This document shows positions 32,832 through 43,914 of a DNA stretch of 64,000 bases, one piece after another. The DNA is from Schistocephalus solidus (Eukaryota > Platyhelminthes > Cestoda > Diphyllobothriidea > Diphyllobothriidae), in NCBI GenBank assembly GCA_017591395.1, contig WEDG01001415.1, positions 1-64,000 of the forward strand, given 5' to 3'. Made by a program: the position numbers and the translations under genes. Position 1 is the first letter of the stretch; the number at the start of each line of letters is the position of its first letter. The notes under the pieces were generated by a model that saw only the letters and a list, made by a program, of their open reading frames with translations, was not told the origin of the DNA and did not search any database.

Positions 32832-34147
32832 TCAGTTGGAGAGTAATCCGGCTGAAAAAACTCCACAATTATTCTTTCGTAGTCGGGACTTTCGAGATAG
32901 CAATAGATCTACCTGCTGTTTACTCCCCAAGATGACTTTTAATGGTCTTGGTCGAACCTCATGCGTTTCATTTGTAACGAGAGCCCCCAATCGAAAGATC
33001 TTTTTGATTTCGACTGTCACACCAGTTTCTTGCGTATCATTCAATAAATTTTTGAAATATCAGCAGATCCTGTTTTACCCTTTCTTTTTGGCGTTTCCCC
33101 AGTAGCCTCTGAGACTCCCTGAACTACCAGACAAAATGATCTGTCAGGGAAAAAACTCGTTTCTGCATCCTGCTTTCTTTTAGTGATGGAAGGTTGAATC
33201 ATGCCCTTTGTTACAGTCTTTAATACTGTGTTCAAATTTGTCTTCATAGATGAGCCTGTTGGTTAATTTGCAGACATCTCTATGGACCTTTCAAACAGCG
33301 TGAGTTCTCCTGACAATGCGTTTGCTCGAATAGCCTCCGGAAAACCTGCATTTTGGTTTGTGTCATCCAGGTCTGTCGATAAGTCACAGGCCACATTTCC
33401 GCCATTACTTTGCTGGCTACCATGCCCTGCTTCATTGTAGTTCGATGGACATGTAAAGAGCATGCTGCTGTCCCTCGTCCGTGGCAGTAAAGATACCTTA
33501 CGATTACATTTTTTCGACTTTTCAGAGACCTTCGATCGCTGATTTACTTAGTTGCAGTCGGATTCTATGTGCACCAGATTTCCCGAACCTGGGGAAACGC
33601 AAGACATAATTTCCTCCTCGATTATTTTCTTTCTGGTCATATGTATTTCAACTGACTCAGAGGTTTGTTCTTATGACTTCGTTCTTTTTCTCTTTTTTTT
33701 TCGCTTAATGTTGTGCCTATTGACTTCTACAGTTTCCTTGCGATGATTATGGTCTAGCTTGCTGATGTTTTTCAGCTCATTTGAATCGTGTTTCGGTGAG
33801 TTAATTTTGTTATGTTTTATGAGGACTGATATTATTTCCGATAGGAGACCAAGGTCTCCTTCTAATCTCAAAACTCTGGTTGTGAGTCCTCGGCATCCAT
33901 CACAGTGTGCCAGCCCTTCACTGTTTAGCTTAGTTTTGGTAATGTTCAGTAGTGCACTGCTTTCTTCAATATTGCTGCTTTGTGGTTCTTCTCGGTCTGC
34001 TGAGAGTGATTTGAGTATTTCTGGTAAGTTTTTGTCACATGAAATCGAAAACGGTTTACAAAGATAGAAGAGATCATTATTTTTGTAGTGTATACTATTT
34101 GTTTTTGTCTGCTGGCTTCCCGGGCGTTGGCGTGCGGTCAAGAGCAT
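32832..34147 (-). pseudogene. LINE family A ORF1, decayed
   Basis: Pieces in several frames on the minus strand match the ORF1 type of families B and E. FCLVVQGVSEATGETPKRK stands for the 'NLVIKGVPES' block and VRPRPLKVILGSKQQVDLLL for 'RPRPLKIILEN...LL'. An N-terminal part contains HCDGCRGLTTRVLRLEGDL, which resembles the CMGC plus coiled-coil layout of family B. At least three frame breaks are present. Confidence 0.65.
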
Positions 34148-34200
34148 CGGTAGCTAATCGAGAGGTTGGTGTTTTGAGTCCTGGCCGAAGCGGTGAATAA

Positions 34201-35004
34201 TTTTCTTGCGTTGTCGGGTCGTGAAAATTTGCCTTTCCCATGCCAGCAAGATCTCTACGAGGATGCATTAAGTTTTAACGAGCAGCTTAAATTATCAAGC
34301 GAATAATTTACTGAGCACAAAAAGAAGTGCTTTTCCGAACCGAATTCACTATGGAATGCTAATACGATGAAAAGAATGATGCAGCCTTCGAAGTGAGTTT
34401 GCCAGTGGTTCTCCGTTCCTTTCTAATGAAGACACCTTTCCTGGCGAGAGACTGTTTTCTGAAGCCCGCATGAGGCAGGATCCAAATGAAGCTGAGTTAG
34501 CTTATTATTCGAGATTCCGATATCAATTTTCATGAGCCTGAATATCACAATGTCTATAAAAAATTATAGGCTGATCCTGATAAACAGACAATATGTGATC
34601 CAATGACAACTTATTTCGTTGAGTCCTGACTTTGGGAACAGATTATTGGCCAAAAATCAAAAGCTTGGAGACGAACGAATTTCAAACGGAAGTCCAACGA
34701 CGCCGCAATAGAAACAATATGAGCAATAAATGCGCCTATTCGTTCAAAACCACTTTTAAAAAACAATAAATGATAGGAAGAATATTCAGGAACGACTCAG
34801 CCATTTGTAGAGGTCAAAGGTCCTGGATAACTTCAGATCTTCAAGGGGTTTTGCACTTTTGGTTCACTGAGCGGTTGTCAGTATGTATTGGTGTAGAGGC
34901 TGTTTTTTATCAAGTCGACGAAGGTGATAAACAAATTCCAATTTGATGTCGTTTTGTGAGGTAATTCGGCACAAGAAAAATTCCCGAAAATTGCAAAGAG
35001 CAAT
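34201..35004. other. unassigned AT-rich stretch
   Basis: No protein motif, RNA gene or known repeat was recognised between the two family A copies. It may be the 5' UTR of one element or host sequence. Confidence 0.4.
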
Positions 35005-35573
35005 TACGTAGGGAGGAAACATTTTATGTCTTTCTAGTCGGCCCTCATAGGGTAGGCATTCTGATCCACTGACTAGATTCGTCGCCTTCCATTGAACTTT
35101 CTCCAACAGAGCGTAGTCATGTTTCGCGCAGGGGCGCCACGCCTGAACGCAATATTCCAACACCGGCCGGATAAATGTTCCAAACACGCGCCCAAAAAGC
35201 TCTCCGTCATAATTAACGAAGGATCTCCTGATTGCGCCTGAGATACACATAGCTTTCTTTGCGATATTCGCACAGTGCGACGATGGTTTGAGAGTGGGTG
35301 TTATCCGTTTACCCGAGTCCTTTAGAATATTTACCTCCTGGAGTTGGTGACCACTGATGAAGTACTGATATTCAAGCCTAATCATCCTTCTGGAACTAGA
35401 CCGCAGTCAGATGATTTGGCATTTGTTAAGATAAAGGTTCAGCAGCCACTCATCACACCATGTTTGCAAGCGATGTAAGTTTTGGTTGTAATTTCCACGC
35501 ATCCTCCGGTTTTTCAATCGAGTTCCATAACTTCAGATCGTCAGCGAACATAACCTTCTCGCATGTCAGACAT
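35005..35573 (-). mobile_element. LINE family A fragment (RT palm to C-terminal region)
   Basis: The minus strand reads VMFADDLKLWNSIEKPEDA, MIRLEYQYFISGHQLQEV and FGTFIRPVLEYCVQAWRP with frame breaks, close to the family A copies at 19405 and 30000. It stops abruptly at 35573 inside the sequence just before FADD, where a plus-strand LINE begins. Confidence 0.75.
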
Positions 35574-37012
35574 GTGATAGCAGTAACCGAAACCTGGCTG
35601 TCGGGCAGTATTCGAGATAGCAAAATAACATTGTCTGGATACCAAATATATCGGTGGGACAGAGAAAACCGACAGGGTGGTGGAATAATTGTGTATGTGA
35701 AAGACATGCTAATAGTGTCTGACAAGACGAGCAAGTTTGCGTGCAGCACGGAAGCCATATGGTTGAATATCAAGGCTCTTGGCTCTCCATGTCTAGATGT
35801 CCTCATTGTCTATCGGCTACCTAGGATAGACCGAGTCGCGGACAGCCCATTGTTGGAACAATTAGAAACTTTCTCCAGTCGACCTAATGTCATGATTATG
35901 GGTGACTTCAACGCACCAGGAATTAACTGGAGCACTGTTCAATCATCATGCCCGCAATCGACTTTTGATTATGTTTTTCTGCAAAAGACCTTGAATGCAC
36001 TCCTCACACAACATGTCCCTTTCCCCACCAGAACACGTGAAGGACAAAGGGCTAACTGTCTTGACCTGGTTTTCACGAAAATATCAGGCAGCATTGACGA
36101 GATTATTTCAATGCCTCCGCTCGGTCGTAGTGATCATGTGGTGCTTATGTGGGACTACTCCTTATTCTCTGTTGCGCCTGCTATAGAGGAAAAAAACGGC
36201 GTAACGTTTGGCGAGGAAACTTTCATCAGATGCGAGCAGATTTAACAGACATCAAGTGGACCTCAATGTTTTCGAGCACCGTGAACGAAGATTGGGAGTC
36301 CTTCCGAAATGTTCTTCTGCAACTTATGGACAACCACTGCCCGCTTACGAGTGTCCATCACAGCAAGCGTCCTGGGTGGCTAGACAGCAACTTAAAAAGG
36401 GAAATAAACAGGAAGCACAAGTTGTGGATAAAATATTGCGAGTCTAATCAAGTCGCCTATTTAATAAGTATAAAACACAGAGAAACAAAATGAGAAACCT
36501 TATTTTTTTAAACGCGAAGAGAATTTGAGAAGACTTTGCTGCAAAAGGCAACGCAGAATCCAAAGTTAGTCTACAGTTACATCCGTAGATGTACAAGGAA
36601 TAAACATCAAATACCACTGATTAAGACTGCCGTGGGCGTCGAAATTTCTGAAAACAGGAAAAAGCCGAGTAATTTTCACAGTTCTACCGCTCAGTCTTCA
36701 CTAACGAGGCAAGGTTCCTTCGTCCCTCAGTGGATAACCCGCCGACTGCAAGCATAAGCCACATACTATGCTCAGAATTTCTGATCCAAAAGGAATTAAA
36801 AGAACTAAAAGAGTCGAAATCCCCAGGACCAGACGAGCTTCCACCCAAGCTTCTGAAAGAACTCGCCAATGAACTTTCCGCATCTTTGTCAGTGCTCTTT
36901 CAAAAGTCCTTTGACTCCGGAACACTTCCTTTCGATTGGAAGCTGGCACATATAACTCCCTTGTACAAAAGCGGTAGCCGGGCGTCAGTGACAAACTACA
37001 GGCCCATAAGTC
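35574..37012 (+). mobile_element. LINE family D fragment: endonuclease to RT fingers
   Basis: The plus strand encodes an APE-type endonuclease (VTETWLSGSIRDSKI, GDFNAPGINW, ANCLDLVFTK, LGRSDHVVLMWDYS) open from the junction at 35574 to about 36240, then a linker in a shifted frame (36149-36493) and the RT fingers (KSPGPDELPPKLLKEL, YKSGSRASVTNYRPIS) at 36730-37010. It is cut off at 37012 by the 3' end of family E on the other strand. It is close to family E in sequence, for example in the shared 'ANCLDLVFTK' block. Confidence 0.8.
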
Positions 37013-37136
37013 ACTTTAAATCAAAGTCACTTTATTGAGGGAAGTAGGCTTTCGCCCTTGAGCTCCCTATTCATATGCAAAAATGTCAATAGTATAAATG
37101 TTTACAGTGATATATCTGACAAATGAAAATGTAGGG

Positions 37137-40100
37137 TCATCGATATGTGTGGGCTAGGCGCAACCTGCCACTGTTTACACAATCTTCATTATATTGACAA
37201 TAGTTTCTCAGAAAATGAGTATCTAGTTTGAATTTAAATGCATCAACAGTTTCTGAAAGGACAACATCCTCAGGGAGTCCGTTCCATGCTCCAACGACCC
37301 TCTGCGAAAAGGTGTTCCGACGGACTTCCGTGTGGACAAACTTCCTCTGCAGTTTAAAGGGATGACCCCGCAGATGTTCCGTCCAAGCCAATTCGAAGAA
37401 TTCAGCAAATTCTAGGGCACAATTGCGGCCTCTGACAATCCGGTAGGTTTGGATGAGGTCACCGCGTAGTTGCCTGTAATTTAGAGGAAACAAATCAAGT
37501 TCAACCAGTCTGGCTTCGTAAGGCAGATTACTAAGATTCTTGACCATCTTCGTAGCCCCTCGCCTGCACTCGTTCCAGCTGTAGATAATCCTTCTTAAAC
37601 CACGGACGCCAGGCCTGGATGGCATATTCCAAGTGAGATCGAACAAATACCCCGTAGGTTTTTCGGAAGAGTTCCTTATCAATCTGCAAAAACCCACGTC
37701 TGAGCGCAAATAAGACCTGTGTAGCGCGTTTAGCTGCCTTTAAACACTGTGAAGATGGTTTAAGTGAGGAGTGTATTAGAACACCGAGGTCCTTCTGTTC
37801 CTCAACAATTGAAAGGGGCTGCCCATTGAGAATGTATTGGAAGGAATCATCCTTCTCACTGGTCCTTCTGGTACGCAGTCTTAGGACCACATACTTCCCA
37901 ACGTTAAAATTTAAGAGCCAACGAGCAGACCAGCTGCTAAGACGGTTGAGATCCTCTTGAAGTGCGTGCCTATTGAAATCAGATCTGATGACCCTCCACA
38001 ATTTAACATCATCTGCAAACATGATGGCGCTGCAATCCAGGTCGTCGACACAGTCGTTGATGTACACTAAGAAGAGTAACGGCCCTAATACCGAGCCTTG
38101 GGGACACCACTTAGAACCGGAGTAGGTGTTGACTTCGAGGTATCGACGCACACAGTTTGCAATCTATCTGTAAGAAAGTCTGCGATCCATGTCAGCAACA
38201 TTCCTCTTATGCCGATTTCAGATAATTTGTAGATGAGACGTTTGTGTGGGACACTGTCAAACGCCTTCTTGAAATCAGTGTATATGACGTCAACCCTACC
38301 ATTTTTGTCCAGTGCACGAGTCCACTGCTCTGTTGAGAGTAATAAACTAGAAAGACAGGAGCGATTCTGTCTGAAGCCATGCTGGAGATCTGAGAGTAAT
38401 TGGTTTTCCTCAAGGAACTTCATGGTTGTCTTCTTGATTATTGATTCCATTATTTTACAGCAAATGGAGGTTAGGCTGACAGGCCGATAGTTGTTGACAT
38501 TAGATCGAGCACCACTCTTGTATATGGGGTATATATTTGCTGCCTTCCATTCGGATGGCAGTTTCCCTGATTCAAATGACGAATTAAATATATGCGCTAG
38601 TGGTTTGGACAGTTCGCTGGCCAGTTCTTTCAAGAACTTGGCCGGTATATCGTCCGGACCAGATGACTTCGCTTCTTTCAGATTTCGCAGTTCTAGTTCC
38701 ACGAGAGGTTCCTGGAAGATTATATATTCAAGCACTGGACGGGCGTCTATAACAGCACTGTTGACGTGGTCAAGCTGAAGTTCCGGTTCTCTAGTGAAAA
38801 CCGAGGCAAAAACCGACCTAAGTACTCGGCTTTGTCGCAATTTTCAACGACTTCAACACCATTCCCATCCATGAGAACTGCTACTGGGTCCTTGTTTTTT
38901 TAGTCGGCTATTGATATAATGGAATAAAAAGTTTTTGGTTTATATTCAGCCTGTTGAATAATTCTTGATTCAAAGTTCTTCCTTGCCTGACGGATCATTT
39001 TTTTCACAGCGTTTCTTTGATGACGAAATTCTTTTGAGATGATCTGCTGACCCTGTTTGCCTGAATACCTTCCATTTTTTATTCTTCTTCTTTAGCTGCC
39101 TGTTAAGTTCTCTTGTTAACCAGGTGGGGCGACTATTCTTTTTTTGCACCTTCACGGGACAAAAGCGTTCAATCAGATTGAGTGAGCCTGTCTTAAAGGA
39201 TCGCCAGTCATCCTCCGGATTCACTTTAAGCAAACAATCCCATCTCATAGACATCAGTTCTTTCCTCATCGCGTTAAAATCAGCCTTCCATATATTTCGC
39301 TTGCATTCCGTTCCATTCTGGCGCTGAGAATGAAGTGAGTAATCCCACATCAGCGTACTATGGTCACTCTTACCGAGGGGTGCAATAGAATACACTTCAT
39401 CAATGCTAGAGAAGTCCTTCGTAAATACAAGGTCCAGGCAATTTGCTCTCTGGTTCTCTCTAAATCTTGTTGGTATGTGAACCTTCTGTACCAGAGGTTG
39501 GTCGAGAGTGAAATCCATTAGCTTGTGGCCGAAGGAAGTTGGTGCACCATCAACTGTCAGATTAACCCAGTCTACTAAAGGTGCATTGAAATCTCCAGCA
39601 ATAAGCACCTCCTGGTGGCTTGCTACTTCCTTGAGCAAATGTAGGAGGGACTCATCAGCTGCACTTGGAATGTTCGGTGGTCTGTAGATCGTCAAAAATG
39701 GAAGGTTCTGTGAACAATCCTTTTTTATCTTTATCCAGAGAAATTCATAATTAGGGAAAATGGAGTGTGCTCGTTCGACTGCCGAGATTCCTGTCCTAAC
39801 ATATACGGCCACTCCTCCTCCCTTTCTATTTTCTCCGTCTTTTCGAAAAATTTGGTATCCATCTATAGAAACCTCGCTATCCGCGATTTCGGCTTTGAGC
39901 CACGTTTCCGTAATGGCAACGATATCGGGGGTTCGGTCTGATAATAATGCTTTGAGTTCATCTACTTTCGATAGGAGACTCTGAGCATTGGTATACAAAC
40001 ATCTCAATTTAGACTGGGTAACTCCTCCATATAGACTTCTGCGAATTTCGCGCGATTGAATACTAGAGTCTGTCATTGCTTTCCGAGATGAACTGGTGTC

Positions 40101-40304
40101 CATCCCGCCGACGCTGAGTTCTGATGAGTGGTCGTCATCCGAGTTCTGGAGCGCCTTCTTTTTATTATTCAAGCTCTTTACAGTTGGGTACATCGTATTT
40201 AGTGTCCTCCGTCTCGGCGAGAATCCACCTTGATTATGTACGGGGTTTGCCGTAAGAAAGACCTCTTTATCACTTTTATTTCCATGTCCTTTATTTGGAG
40301 CCAT
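37137..40304 (-). pseudogene. LINE family E ORF2: APE endonuclease and RT, few breaks
   Basis: The first 444 codons (40304-38970) are open: VAITETWLKAEIADSEV, KGGGVAVYVRTGI, GDFNAPLVDW, LGKSDHSTLMWDYS, then a basic linker. After a frameshift near 39000 the RT fingers and palm run at 38840-38085 (SSGPDDIPAKFLKEL, YTDFKKAFDSVPHKRL), break at SGVP where one C is missing from the SGVPQG codons, resume at GSVLGPLLFLVYINDC and MFADDVKLW (38151-37531), and shift once more near 37560 before the C-terminal region (NYRQLRGDLIQTY, RVVGAWNGLPEDV). With only about three breaks it is among the youngest copies here. Confidence 0.85.
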
Positions 40305-40909
40305 TTTTCCCCCTGCTCGGTCCTCCTCTTCAGTTCTGCTCTCAGCATCCTCATTTTGTACCTTTCCTTGGGTTCGTAATCCGGCTGAAAAAACACATCC
40401 CTGTGTGAGCTACGAAGAGCCGTTTTCCGTTCTAGGAGGCATGAAGCCTGAACATCATTTTCAAGAATAATTTTAAGAGGCCTTGGTGATGATAGATCAT
40501 TTGAAACATCCGCTTTTCCTAAACGGAATGCTTTGTGCACTGTTACGCATTCGCCATCTCGAAGAATCGCATATGAGTATTCTCGGAAAAGACTGAGGTC
40601 ATGTTCTACCCTTTCCTTTGCAATCAGAGAAGTGGATTCGGGAACCCCTTTAATAACGACATTGCGTTTTCGGTCGAAATGTATGTTTGGTGACTTTGAG
40701 TTCAGATTTGTTGATAGAGCATAAGTATCAGGAAAAAGGCTACTCTGGTCGACGATGTTATTTGCGTCAGTATGAGCAACTATTCCTAAAGATAATGACA
40801 AACCCCTTTTGGAAACTATGCCAATTGGTCCTCCACTTACTCCTGTATTACCAACAGAGGATTGCACTTGAGCATCTATCGGTAAGAACGAGCTTTTTCC
40901 GGAGTTCAA
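40199..40909 (-). CDS. LINE family E ORF1 protein, partial
   Basis: An open frame of 236 codons encodes the ORF1 type also seen in families A and B: RKRNVVIKGVPESTSLIAKE, SSPRPLKIILENDVQASCLL and VFFQPDYEPKERYKMRML. The start shown is arbitrary. Upstream, to about 41030, a shifted frame contains EKHVEFEAPKMKNSKSKRAK, which corresponds to the basic segment of family B ORF1, so the true ORF is longer and frameshifted near 40920. Its likely role is binding the element RNA. Confidence 0.7.
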   Translation of the reverse strand: MNSGKSSFLPIDAQVQSSVGNTGVSGGPIGIVSKRGLSLSLGIVAHTDANNIVDQSSLFPDTYALSTNLNSKSPNIHFDRKRNVVIKGVPESTSLIAKERVEHDLSLFREYSYAILRDGECVTVHKAFRLGKADVSNDLSSPRPLKIILENDVQASCLLERKTALRSSHRDVFFQPDYEPKERYKMRMLRAELKRRTEQGEKWLQIKDMEIKVIKRSFLRQTPYIIKVDSRRDGGH

Positions 40910-41097
40910 ACCACTTTTTGTGAAAGCTTCTTGGCCCTTTTCGACTTCGAATTCTTCATCTTAGGTGCTTCAAATTCAACGTGTTTCTCAACTTCACCCT
41001 TTTTGTATCATTCAGTGACGATGCCGCATATATTTGTGTATCCAGCACATTTCTGCTTCTGTCTAAGCTCGATGACAGTAGTAAGGTGCATGAGCTC

Positions 41098-42417
41098 AAT
41101 TCAATTCAATTCAATTCAATTTATTGAGGGAAATAGGCATGGGCCTTTGAGTACCCTATTTGTAACGTAAAATTAAGTGCGGTATACAGAGAAACCGTGT
41201 GGGTTGCCAAGGTACAAAAGGCGGTCATAAAATTTGACAAGTGGTGCACGACTCTCGAGGGTTAAGATAAATGCCTCATCGCTCAGGCTCGTTGCGGAAC
41301 ATAAAACTGTCAAGGTTCCTTTTAAAGCTTTCCAGCGATGGTGACATCACAACGTCTTTAGGGAGGGCATTCCATGGTTAAACCACTCTGACAGAGAAGG
41401 AGAACTTGCGCACATCCAGTCTCGCCTGCTGGACACGCAGTTTCAATGGGTGACCTCGGAGATGGGTCGTGGTGGCAAATTCAAAGAAGTCCGAGAATTC
41501 CAGGCAACAATCCAATCCCTTCACAATGCGGAATGTCTGCAGGGAGATCACCACGCATTTGCCTATAACTCAAAGGGAACAGATTAAGATTCATTAGGCG
41601 GGTTGGATATGGCAAGAAGCTTTGACTTCTCACCATTTTGGTGGCTTTCCTCTGGACTCTTTCGAGGCAGTTCTGATCTTGAACTGTCCAGGGTTTCCAG
41701 GCGTGCATAGCATATTCCAAATGTGGCCTAATGAATGTTCCAAAGGTCTTAGCAAAAAAATCTTCATCGAAATCCAAAAAGGCTCGTCTGATGGCATGCA
41801 ACACCGAAATTGCCCTCTTCGCCACTTTCGAGCAGTGAGACGATGGTTTTAAGGTGGTGGTCATCAGCACACCAAGGTCCTTTTGGGTTTCCACGTCTTT
41901 TAAGGCTTCACCGTTGAGAAAGTAACTTCTACTTTCGGCAGATCCAGACGGGTTGCCTAAGCGAAGTATTGTACACTTATCGACGTTGAACCGCAAAAGC
42001 CAATGATTCGACCACTCCTCCAACCGAGTTAGGTTGATCTGCAGTTTATGTTCGTCAGCAGGGCTCTGGATTACATTCCAGATTTTAATGTCGTCGGCAA
42101 ACATTGCTGCTTCACAGTCGAGATACCTGACACAATCGTTCACGTATATTAAAAATAGTATTGGCCCTAGTACTGAACCCTGAGGAACCCCACTCTCGAC
42201 CGCAGCAGACCTTGACCTCTCTTGGCCGATGCACACAACCTGGCGCCGACCCACGAGGAAGTTTTCGATCCACTTGAGGAGGTTACCTCTGATTCCAATT
42301 CTTTCTAGCTTGTAAAGCAGTCTCTCGTGCAGCACAATATCGAAGGCCTTTTGAAAGTCAATGAAGGCAATGTGAACCGCGTGTCTATCTTCAAGTGCTT
42401 GGGTCCACCTCTGGATC
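41098..42417 (-). mobile_element. LINE family F, 5'-truncated, RT open
   Basis: The minus strand carries a LINE 3' third ending in an (attga)n-type tail (41098-41125 on the plus strand as repeated ttcaa units). It is truncated at about 42417, where an (acacacaga)-like repeat joins it to a plus-strand PLE. Confidence 0.85.
41481..42417 (-). pseudogene. LINE family F reverse transcriptase, 5'-truncated
   Basis: A frame of about 310 codons is open from the truncation point: FIDFQKAFDIVLHERLLYKL, SGVPQGSVLGPILFLIYVND, MFADDIKIW, then FGTFIRPHLEYAMHAWKPW and LSYRQMRGDL, where it shifts frame near the end (41535). The palm motif FADD is intact. The part upstream of the RT fingers, including the endonuclease, is missing, so the copy is dead on arrival. 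Confidence 0.85.
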
Positions 42418-42439
42418 GAACACACAGAACACACAGAAC

Positions 42440-43222
42440 ACACAGCCGTATCCTCAACGCACTTCCTAGAAAAACTCCGAGGCATCACAATCGCCCCTGA
42501 CGAGATAATGGTGTCCTTTGACGTCGTCTCCCTATTCACATCCATCCCGAAAGAATTGGCCATGAGAGTCATCGATGACCTTCTGGACAGAAGGTACAAA
42601 GATGAAGGAAAACCTTTTAAAAGGGAACACGCAATGGAGTTACTGGACTACTGCCTTCGCACGTACTTCACGTTTAACGGCTATGTTTATGAGCAAATCC
42701 AGGGAACCCCGATGGGATCACCGATCTCCGGCTACCTTGCGGAGGCCATCCTGCAAGAACTGGAAACTCAGGTCTTCCAGATCCACAAGCCGAAATTCTG
42801 GATGCGCTACGTAGACGACACCTTTGTTATCATACACCGAGAAGCCAAAGAGAATTTCAAAAAGGGATCTGAACTCGATTTTTCCCACAGATTCAATTCA
42901 CAATGGAGGAAGAAGTGGATGGAATGCTCCCTTTTCTCGATGTTCAGATATCAAGGCAGGAGGACGGAACCCTCCAGACTGGCGTGTTTCGAAAAGCGAC
43001 AAACACGGAGAAAAATTCTTCACTACAACAGCAATCACCCCTTTTCGCATAAACGCAGTTGCGTCCGATCGCTTTTTTCGCCGCATCCAGACACACTGCA
43101 GCACAGAGGCTGAGAAGCTGCGAGAACGTAAAACCCTATGGCGCCTCTTTCTCGCCAGTGGATATCCACGCAGCTTCGTAAACAAATGCTTATACCAAAA
43201 GGCACACAAAGACCGAAGGTGA
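42440..43222 (+). pseudogene. Penelope-like reverse transcriptase, broken
   Basis: From about 42440 the frame reads FLEKLRGI, VSFDVVSLFTSIPKEL, YFTFNGYVYEQIQGTPMGSP, then YVDDTFVIIHREAKENF, the PLE RT core with the catalytic YVDD. After about 42870 the frame is lost; the frame at 42824-43222 picks up NSIFPTDSIH, a shifted middle, and then AEKLRERKTLWRLFLASGYP and FVNKCLYQKA, the end of the RT region. The 5' part of the RT is missing. The preserved motifs show family identity with certainty; activity is excluded by truncation and frameshifts. Confidence 0.85.
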
Positions 43223-43253
43223 GCCTAAACAAAGACCTGAAACCTTCCATGTC

Positions 43254-43772
43254 TTGCCCTATGTGAGGAACGTCTCAGAAGCCACTGAGCGCGTGTTAAG
43301 ACCGCTAAACGTGGGCGTTGGACACCGACCGGAGGCCACCATCCGTCGATTAGTCATGCAACCAAAGGGCCGACTACCACCCGCAGACACCTCAGGCGTT
43401 ATTTACCGTGTCAACTGTCTAGACTGCCCGGCCAACTACTGCGGCATGACCGACAAACGACTGAGTACGCGCATGCACGAGCACACTTTGGCCGTAAGGC
43501 GAAAGGATATTCGATCACACGTCGCCATGCATAGTCTAGAAAACAACCACCGGTTCGATTTTGACGGGGCTCGAGTGCTCGGCCGAGCCGAAAACAGACT
43601 GGCGAGGGAAGTCATCGAAGCTTGGCAGTCAGACGCCAACTCTATCAACCGCAGCATTGACCTACCAGTGCCCTATGAGGCCGTCAAGCACCATTGGCGC
43701 ACGAGGGGAGGACCAATGAGAAACGAGGCAGTTGGACCAACCGCAAGTGAGCACGAAAGACCCCCTTTTTAA
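43254..43772 (+). CDS. PLE linker and GIY-YIG endonuclease domain, open
   Basis: An open frame of about 172 codons encodes the C-terminal half of a PLE protein: VRNVSEATERVLRPLNVGVG, HRPEATIRRLVMQPKGRLPP, then a cysteine pair CLDCPANYCG, RLSTRMHEHTLAVRR, HRFDFDGARVLGRAENRLAR and EVIEAWQSDANSINRSIDL. In typical PLEs the CxxC pair and NYIGET-like segment start the GIY-YIG fold; here the I is replaced by C and ET by MT. The nuclease would nick DNA for target-primed copying. The frame lacks a start of its own and belongs to the RT ORF upstream through frameshifts. Confidence 0.8.
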   Translation: MPYVRNVSEATERVLRPLNVGVGHRPEATIRRLVMQPKGRLPPADTSGVIYRVNCLDCPANYCGMTDKRLSTRMHEHTLAVRRKDIRSHVAMHSLENNHRFDFDGARVLGRAENRLAREVIEAWQSDANSINRSIDLPVPYEAVKHHWRTRGGPMRNEAVGPTASEHERPPF

Positions 43773-43794
43773 ACCATGTAGTTCCCCCTATTCT

Positions 43795-43840
43795 CTATCT
43801 CCGATGATGCGTTCGAGTATGAGTGTGAAACGTCAGACAA
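43795..43840 (+). ncRNA. degenerate hammerhead motif 3' of the PLE
   Basis: CCGATGA (43801-43807, one change from CTGATGA), a stem II of GCGTTC and GAGTGT around the loop gagtat with G-U pairs, GAAA (43827-43830) and CGTC (43831-43834) are in the right order and spacing. The change in the CTGATGA box would weaken or abolish cleavage. Confidence 0.5.
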
Positions 43841-43914
43841 GTATACCTTCTACCCCAGAGATCGCCTTATCTTCTCCTTCCATTTCAACACCTGGGGTCC
43901 GTATTTTCTCCTAT

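Larger units (their letters stand above)
29605..34200 (-). mobile_element. LINE family A, near full length but decayed
   Basis: The minus strand shows the family A 3' tail (attcagtataattc type), ORF2 from the C-terminal region to the endonuclease (29938-32505), and a decayed ORF1 (32832-34147). It gives the fullest view of family A in the window. Confidence 0.8.
37013..41095 (-). mobile_element. LINE family E, near full length
   Basis: A minus-strand CR1/Jockey-type element with ORF1 (from about 41030 to 40199), ORF2 (40304-37137), a short 3' UTR and a 3' tail with a repeated aaagtgactt unit (37011-37037 on the plus strand as cactttaaatcaaagtcact). ORF1 and ORF2 overlap by about 100 bp in different frames. 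It sits inside family D at its 3' side. Confidence 0.85.
42440..43860 (+). mobile_element. Penelope-like element with RT and GIY-YIG domains
   Basis: A plus-strand PLE fragment starts inside the RT and runs through the endonuclease into a 3' region with a degenerate hammerhead motif (43801-43834). It joins LINE F at a short acacacaga repeat. PLEs are retroelements distinct from LINEs, with a telomerase-like RT and often a GIY-YIG endonuclease. Confidence 0.85.

Noticed and set aside
35460..35573. Start of the long plus-strand frame that includes the family D endonuclease
   Set aside because: These first codons are antisense family A sequence; family D begins only at the junction near 35574.
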